A stretch of 64,000 bases of DNA, taken from Thuidium tamariscinum. Taxonomy: Eukaryota; Streptophyta; Bryopsida; Hypnales; Thuidiaceae. The translations under genes were made by a program, and so were the position numbers. The stretch spans positions 13,206,001 through 13,270,000 of the forward strand of contig OX344752.2 in the NCBI GenBank assembly GCA_947034885.2. Reading direction: 5' to 3'. The notes under the pieces are model-generated. The model searched no databases. It saw only the letters and a program-made list of their open reading frames with translations, and was not told where the DNA came from. Shown here piece after piece: positions 57,342 to 64,000 of this stretch; position 1 is the stretch's first letter; every line of letters starts with the position of its first letter.

Positions 57342-57718
57342 ATGACGATAACTATAAACCTACTACAATCACAAAGTGTTAACTTGATAAAATTGCATGG
57401 TGTGTCACAGAAGTACTTGTAAAGGCTACAATTGTGCACTCCAAATTTCATCCAAGTAGTTGTCTTCTCTGAGAGATGAAACTTTGATATGCAATACTTT
57501 TGTAGATTACTTGCACCATCCTCCAAAAGCTCTGCAAAACCTAAAGATGCCTTCTTATGTAACACAAGAAGATGGTCTTCAATGAGCACTCAACAATCTA
57601 ATTCCACCTTAATTCTCGATACAATATTGTTTTCATGGAAATGTTGTAATGCTCCATTTGCATAGTTGTACAATATGCATAGGGCCTACTACAACAAAGT
57701 GGACCAATATAGTTCAAA

Positions 57719-58096
57719 CACTACAAGAAAAAACAATGTTCAAAACAACATGAACATGAATTAATATATGTTGATTATGTGTATTGGTTAGGACAACTTG
57801 ATTTAAACAAATAATCAACACAACTACACAAATTTTAATTTGAGATTTGATCAAATTTTTAATATTAAAAAATCCAAATTTATAGATCTCATAGGCAAAG
57901 ACTACCACAAAGGCAAGGAAGCCCTTATCAATAGAATCACTACGTAGATACAATTAAAAAAATTTAATTAATAATTTAACCATACAAAAAATAACACTAC
58001 ATTCAAAGTTATTGAATGGATTGTAAACAAGAGAACTTTGAATCCCACTTACCTTGGTGGAAGAAAAGGGGAGATGACAACTTCTTTATACTAGTG
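57719..58096. mobile_element. Possible CACTA-type element
   Basis: Starts CACTACAAGAAAAAACAATG and ends, read inward, CACTAGTATAAAGAAGTTGT; these resemble the CACTA ends found elsewhere in this window. The flanking triplets (AAA and GAA) agree at two of three bases only, so the right boundary is tentative. Confidence 0.4.
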
Positions 58097-59765
58097 GAAC
58101 AGTAGGAGCTAGGAAGTAGAACAAATTACATAATATTAGGATGTGTAGGAGCTCAACCACTCATACTTAAGTCATAATTGACTAAGAATCTGTTAAGAGT
58201 AGAATTTCATGCTTTATGCAGGCATAGTAGAATAAATCTTTTCAAAAAACTTTGAACTAAAAAAATTAGATGTCAAATCTTGTTTCATCTCCAATAATCC
58301 TTTTGATATTTTGAGTCTCCAATAAAAAGTTATAGACAAATTTCAAAGAAGATGTTTAAAATTGTTGAAAGAAATGTTCCTTCCAATCCCTCTTTAAAAT
58401 TTGTCTATAACTTTTGATTGAAAACTCAATATGTCAAATAGATTTTTGAAAATGAAATTTGGTTTAACATTTAATCTTTTCTAGTATAAAGTTTTAAAAA
58501 AAATTATTTTATTATGCATAAATGAGATCTCAAATTTTATTTAGAATATATTAACTTTGATGAATTGCCAAATCAACACATAGTATTCCATTTTTTTCAC
58601 AACCAATACAAATTAGTTCGTCTTGTGTTGATTAGGGCCCTTTTTTCTTTTAGTGAAACCTCAATAATCCCACCCAATGATGTGACATTTTGTTGCTTCA
58701 ATGACCATCCACTCTTTGATGTCGGAGTCATAGACTTCAGCAAAGAAACCTCAACCACCATTTTCAATGGAGTCCACAACAAAAAATTAATATTCCTTGG
58801 TTTTCCTATCCATATTGAGCTTCACCATCCTTACCATTGTCACCAAAGTCTTGGTTTTTTCACCCATCATTTTTAGCAAAAGAGGAAGTTTGTGTCTTTT
58901 GTTTTAATAAAGGATTTATCAGAATGAAAAATTCATGGAAGACCCCCTTGTTATTGGCTCATAATGAAAACCTTGAATGGAAGTGACGACGGACTAGTGT
59001 TGAAACCTTTTATAGAGGTGGTAAAGGGACTAGTGTGTTATGTTTTGGAAAGGATCAATGTGGCACAATAACAAGCTCCAAGGACTTGGTTGAACTCAGA
59101 GAAATACGCAAATTGAAAGGAAATTGAAACGAGACTTTCACATGGTCAAAAAAAAGAGAAGGAGCTCATAATGGAGCAAAAATTAGAGTGGACCAAAGGT
59201 GAGAGAGATTGACAATAAGAAGGTAAGAATGTTACTTATCGCTAGTGGTTGGAATTTGATGTGTTGCACATGCAAACATTATGCAATGTAGCAGCAAAGG
59301 TTGGGGCACAAAGCTCATCCCAGAAGTATATGTGATTGTGGTGGTTATTTGTCAAGCAAAGATTTTCATGTAAGGTAGGTGGCTCAAACTCTAACAGGGC
59401 CTTTTGAACCAATTATGACTTAGAGGTACATTTCACTTTCTGCAATATGCCAAAATGTACAAAATGCGTACATTCTAGGAGGTGGTCGCTTTTGGAGCCC
59501 TATGACTTTCAACTTCAAAATTTCATAACTAATTCCACAAAGCTCTAAAAAATATGAAACAACTTGGATTGGATGTCATTTCCTCTTGTCTTTCAAAGAA
59601 AAAACATTTCAAGATGTTTTCCTCCCTAAAACTCAGCTGCAGCACTTAGATGGTCGCTTTATGGACCTCTTACCCTTAGGTGATTGAGATGCTTGAAGGT
59701 GGTGACTGGTGGTCACTTGTTTGGTTTATACTTCATCCATTATTTTTTGTACTAGAGAATGCATT
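58097..59765. other. Intergenic DNA, nothing recognised
   Basis: AT-rich; a plus-strand frame at 58565-58876 (103 codons) is unassigned. No paired ends detected. Confidence 0.3.
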
Positions 59766-59767
59766 GG

Positions 59768-59824
59768 TGCACGTGCATTTTGCATGGGAGCAAGCCCAAG
59801 CTCCCATGCAGAATGCGCCTGCAT
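59768..59824. repeat. Short strong hairpin
   Basis: GTGCATTTTGCATGGGAGC and GCTCCCATGCAGAATGCGC face each other across an 8-base loop (AAGCCCAA); about 20 of 25 outer positions pair. It could be a structured RNA or the core of a decayed palindromic element; there is no evidence of transcription. Confidence 0.55.
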
Positions 59825-60012
59825 CAGTCTGTGAGTTCTCTTATATTAAGAGCTGAGGGAACAGTGTAAGAACTCATTGAGAACTTCAGAATCTGTCACC
59901 CCTACCGATTTTGTTGCAAAATCTGTTATCCTCCTCCATTGCATAAGAGGATTTATGGGTCTCCAGGAGATCATTTTGGGGTCGTTCCTTGAAACTGTTC
60001 CCATTGTTATTA

Positions 60013-60285
60013 AGGTGGGTACACCTAAAATGGCCACTTATTCTTATTGTGCCTAGTTCCTGTCATCATGCTGTTCAGATTTTTATATAGTCTTGTTGGC
60101 AAGTGAAAACATGTTCCAACACACCAAAGAACATAGGATTTGGATATCGTATGCAAAGGTCATTAACGGTCAAAGTCTGTTTCTGAAATGGCCATCTACA
60201 GTCTGGTTACATGACTGATTTCAGAAATGTATGCACATTGTAGATGGCGCTTTAAGGTCAGGTGCCATTTTGGGTGTACCTACCT
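60013..60285. mobile_element. Tc1/mariner-type MITE
   Basis: A 273-bp element with TIRs AGGTGGGTACACCTAAAATG and, inward from the right, AGGTAGGTACACCCAAAATG, flanked by TA (60011-60012 and 60286-60287). An inner mirrored pair (CATCTACAGTCTGG and CATTGTAGATG) adds secondary structure. No coding capacity. Confidence 0.72.
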
Positions 60286-60289
60286 TAGA

Positions 60290-61995
60290 CCAGCTCTTCC
60301 TGGTCTGAATTTTTGAATTTCAAAAAAGTTAAATTAAAAGAAATTCCAAAAATTCCACAATGTCTTTATATATATATAAATTAAAACAATTTATTAATTA
60401 ATATTATTTAATGTGACAATCGCTTGACCATGTCAGCATGTTGATATGGTAGTGTTCACAATGTTCCCACAATGTTCCCATCATTGGGGAACTTGCAGTC
60501 TTCTAAAACAACTAGAAATTCTCTTAGTATGGGTTTCTCAAGAGAGCCAAGTATGTTGAATCAAACATTGAGGCTCTTAATCGCTTTGAACCTACGGGAA
60601 GGAGGCTTGTACTATTTTGAGTAATAAGGTGCAGACACCTAAAAGAGACACCTATCTACAACCATCCAAAATTTCAATCTTGAAAATTTGGACAATTATA
60701 GATAGGTGTTACAATGAAGAGAGCTTCTTTTATGTGCACATGCCTTATCATTTTGCTAGTTTGAGTAATATCATTTGTTATAGAATCGTGCCTTACATTC
60801 AAATTATTTGGCCTTTAAGTTGTAATTATATGCATGTTCCTTCATGACAAAGGTAGTGATGAAAAATTGAAAACTACCTCAATTATTGAACTAACAAGTG
60901 CATTCTTTCTTTTTACAATGGACAATAAAGTCATTCATTGACTGTTTTCAACATAATCATCCTTCAAGGGGTGATATGATTGTTTTGATTGGCTTCCAAA
61001 TAGACTCATTTAGAGTGAAGTTAGTAATGGTCTTCTAGGTAGACACATTGAGTTAGAATGTAGTCAATAATAAATTCCAATCCAACCTAAAAGCATCAAG
61101 CTAGGTTGCAATTGTGACCAAAGCACCAAGCTAATTCCAATGAATTTCATAAGAGTTAATCATAAAGGTTGTCCCTAGATGTAACAATGGTGTCGAAGAA
61201 TAGTAGAAAAGAAATACAATACCAAATTACATTTGCCCCCAAATTTGGAGCTCCAAGGAACTTCATCAAACTCCACCAAAGGAAGGTTTAGCTAAAAATA
61301 GTACAAAAGAAACATAGCACTAAACTCTATCAAAATCCAATATAGGTGCTCCAAAGAGTTTCATATTGTATTTTTTCTCAAACTCTAGCTCCTAACCCTG
61401 CATTGCACTAAACTCTAGTGAGGCCTTGAAGATTAGAGTGTTCAAGTCATGATAGTGAGTCTAGATTTACCTTGGAAGAAAACACAAGAAGTTTTTATTT
61501 TTTGCAAATAATTTTTTTGCAAATTTTAGATTCAAATTTGTAATCAAAGATCCCAAAATAGCAAAGAGATGTCTAAGTTAGAACATTCCCTAGAGATGGC
61601 ACAAAATAAGAAACTTTTTTTCACTTTTACCCTATTGGGCTCACCCTCAATAGTAGGATGGCCCTTTTGATGTATTTTAGATGATTCAAAGTATTTTTCC
61701 TTATTTTTTACTTGAAGACAAACTAATGCAAAGTCTAACACAAGTGGTTTCATATTTTTTGGAGCATATATGAATTAGTTCAGAATTTCCAAAGAAATGA
61801 GTTGTAGGGACCTATTCTTGATTTGTAGCCCTTGCAAAACCTACAAACCCACGGTCTAAAAAAAATGGCTTTATCGGAAACAAAAATTGCAGCATGCAAA
61901 AAGTAATAGAGAAGGTTCTTAAATGTGACCCTTACAAAAACTTAAATGGAAGCTTGAGTCAATTATTATTTCAAACTGTTTAGCATATGTAAGAA
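60290..61995. other. AT-rich intergenic DNA
   Basis: Words at 60,420-60,500 (GGGAACTTGCAGTCT) resemble the centre of the CACTA foldback at 40,230-40,270. Nothing else recognised. Confidence 0.35.
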
Positions 61996-61999
61996 GGTA

Positions 62000-62182
62000 T
62001 AGTAGAACCTCTCTAACTTGGCGCTCTCTAATCCAATAAACCTCTATAATTCAATGTATCAAATTAATCTGAGATTTGGCCAAATTACAAAGGACGTGAA
62101 TAAATTTGACCCTCTCTTAGTTTATTTGTAACTCAATGCGTTGGATTGGTCTTGGATCAAAGATGTTAGAGAGGTTCTATTG
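62000..62182. mobile_element. pogo-like MITE (Tc1/mariner superfamily)
   Basis: A 183-bp element with ends TAGTAGAACCTCTCTAAC and, inward from the right, CAATAGAACCTCTCTAAC, flanked by TA (61998-61999 and 62183-62184). The end closely resembles the CAGTAGAACCTCTATAA terminus of plant pogo-like MITEs such as Lemi1. Confidence 0.75.
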
Positions 62183-62497
62183 TAGTTGGATAGCCAATTC
62201 TTAATTTGAAAAATTTAATGGACACCTAACCACTTATGACAACTTTATGCTTAGGACCAGATTGAAGGCTAGCCAAAAGTCTCTAAGTTTGAACCAATAG
62301 GATCATTCAATTTTCCCTAATCCAGCCCAAGGGTTTTATACTTAGGATTGTCTGGAACTACAATTCATCCTATGTGTCACCTTATGTAGCAGGGTATTGG
62401 CGCTAAACCTTCCAGCTTCAAAGGAGGAATTAGGGCAAGGTTTTGGATGGTCAAAACTACCATTTAGGGCCCGATTGAGCTCCTCCGTTGGATTATA

Positions 62498-63285
62498 CAA
62501 TGGGGTACCAATCAAAATGGCGTTTTTGAATTTGCACTAAACAAAATTTTAGCATGTTCTAAGATTTTGAATATTTCTTTTAGTAGGTCTTTTGAACTTG
62601 AAATTTAGCACACATATTATCAACATAAAGATGATCTCATGACTAAATTTTATTGTAAATAGATAATTTTTTAGCCCTTGGGAAGGTGTCAAAGTTGGCC
62701 ATAGTGAAAATTTTCTTAAAGCTATATATGATGGGAGATTTTATATATCTTTTTTTGAATAAGTCTTTTGAATTTGAAATTTGGAACACATGTTATCAAT
62801 ATAGAGATGATATTTCTTTTTAAATTTATAGGAAAAACCAATTTTGTAACCCTTGGGAGGGTGTCAAAGTTGGCAATTGTGAAAATTTTCTGAAAACTAT
62901 GCATGTTTGTAGATTTTGAATATCTTTTTTTTGTATTAGTCTATTGACCTTGAAATTTTCCACACATATTAAAAACATAGAGTTTATTTCACGATAAAAA
63001 TTTAATGGCAGAAATTCAATAATTGGGAAGGTGTCAAAGTTGAAAGTAGTGAGATTTTTTTCACAACTATATATATTGGTAGATTTTGAATATCCTGTTT
63101 TGTGTGAGTCTTTTGGCTTTGAAATTTAGCACAATTGTTATAAACTTAGAGATAATCTTGTAAAAAAACATCTATGAAAATACCAATTTTTGAGCTCTTA
63201 AAAGGCTATTAAAGTTGGTACTTGGTAGCCTTGAAATTTCGTTCATTGCAAATTCAAAAATGTCATTTTGATTGGTACCCCACTG
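62498..63285. mobile_element. TA-flanked TIR element with four internal about 170-bp repeats
   Basis: A 788-bp element with about 45-bp TIRs (CAATGGGGTACCAATCAAAA at the left; CAGTGGGGTACCAATCAAAA inward from the right, both continuing through TTTTTGAATTTGCA), flanked by TA (62496-62497 and 63286-63287). Inside, four diverged tandem units start near 62,562, 62,731, 62,911 and 63,079, each with GATTTTGAATATCTTTT, a TTGAAATTT block and GGGAAGGTGTCAAAGTTGG. No transposase. Confidence 0.78.
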
Positions 63286-63287
63286 TA

Positions 63288-64000
63288 CATATCCTGACCA
63301 CCAGTTTTTAGAAATTAATATTTATTTATTTTCTCAAATTCTCTTTCATTAGGGGTAGTTACATCTTCTTTACTACGCACAACTTCTCTAAAGAATTACC
63401 TACTTTTGAAGGAAAGCAAAAGCCAATGGACTACAAATTTAGGTGAAGAAAGCATAACACCCTTTTTTGAGTGAAAGAATGTAGAAAATGAAATGTTAGA
63501 GAATCAATGAAGCATGTTGATTGTGCAGGATTCTTGGAGCCAATCACTGTCACAAGCCAAGCTTGTGTCATTGCAAGTGTTTGCAAAGCCGAAGAAAAAG
63601 GAGTCTACAATAGTAAAACAACAGTGAAAACATTCACTTGTGAACAATTCTTCATGGATTGCTCAATATACACTTCCGGAGCAAAAGAACAAACATTGTG
63701 AAGAGTTCATAGAAGAAGAATATTTTACCAACGAGGGCCAATCTTAAGCCAATCCAAAACTACCACCTCATCATTCTTTAAAGAAGATTTGGGAAGTGAA
63801 GAAGGTGTGACTATCCTTCTTGTGCTTCTTGATTGTCTTTGTCAAACTGGCTTTGTCTGTGCATTCAATACTGGGTTCATTTGCATTTAGTAAACAAGTT
63901 CATTTTCCTTTGTGCCTTATGTTCACATGATGGTGATCAATAAATAATTTAAACATTAATATTAATAAGTTAATGATTTAAACAATTTATCAAAACACTA
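63288..64000. other. Intergenic DNA at the window edge
   Basis: A 64-codon plus-strand frame (63507-63701) is unassigned. Nothing else recognised. Confidence 0.3.

Overview
The window looks like nuclear DNA of a non-seed land plant, probably a bryophyte. The main clue is an intronless microbial-type terpene synthase-like gene (MTPSL), a family known from lycophytes, ferns, mosses, liverworts and hornworts but not from seed plants. A 12-exon gene for a double START-domain plastid protein with GT-AG introns of 89-397 bp, and the end of a caffeate-type O-methyltransferase, also point to a plant. The species cannot be named from sequence alone.

Genes are few and sit in islands of higher GC: the MTPSL gene on the minus strand (2886-4070), the last exon of an O-methyltransferase (19942-20247, apparently orphaned), the START-domain gene (45157-50280, all 12 exons join in frame to 854 codons) and a downstream EF-hand-like open frame (53763-54325). 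The terpene synthase and O-methyltransferase remnants could belong to specialised metabolism, but 16 kb of repeats separates them and no working cluster is visible.

Most of the rest is AT-rich and built from DNA transposons and their short derivatives. Many can be delimited to the base by terminal inverted repeats (TIRs) and target-site duplications (TSDs). They include a 4,971-bp piggyBac element with TTAA ends (31845-36815), a TTAA family of about 920 bp, CACTA-type foldbacks with 3-bp TSDs, Mutator-like elements with 9-bp TSDs, two Helitrons, three Tc1/mariner-type elements with TA TSDs, and three short retroposed 3' ends with 10-16 bp TSDs. Beyond these there are three TIR families with 4-bp TSDs that I cannot place in a superfamily. 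The largest of them shares the end GGGTCATTGCAAGAAACACT and has five delimited copies here.

The most striking structure is a nest at 29.4-39.0 kb: a TTAA element is split by one 735-bp element and again by a 2.5-kb element of the same TIR family, and that second element is split by the piggyBac transposon. A second nest lies at 14.5-15.9 kb. Several long hairpins (near 17.9-18.2, 18.6-19.4, 21.8-22.2 and 42.0-42.2 kb) could give double-stranded RNA if transcribed. I saw no LTR element or virus-derived coding region, no tRNA or rRNA gene and no CRISPR array.
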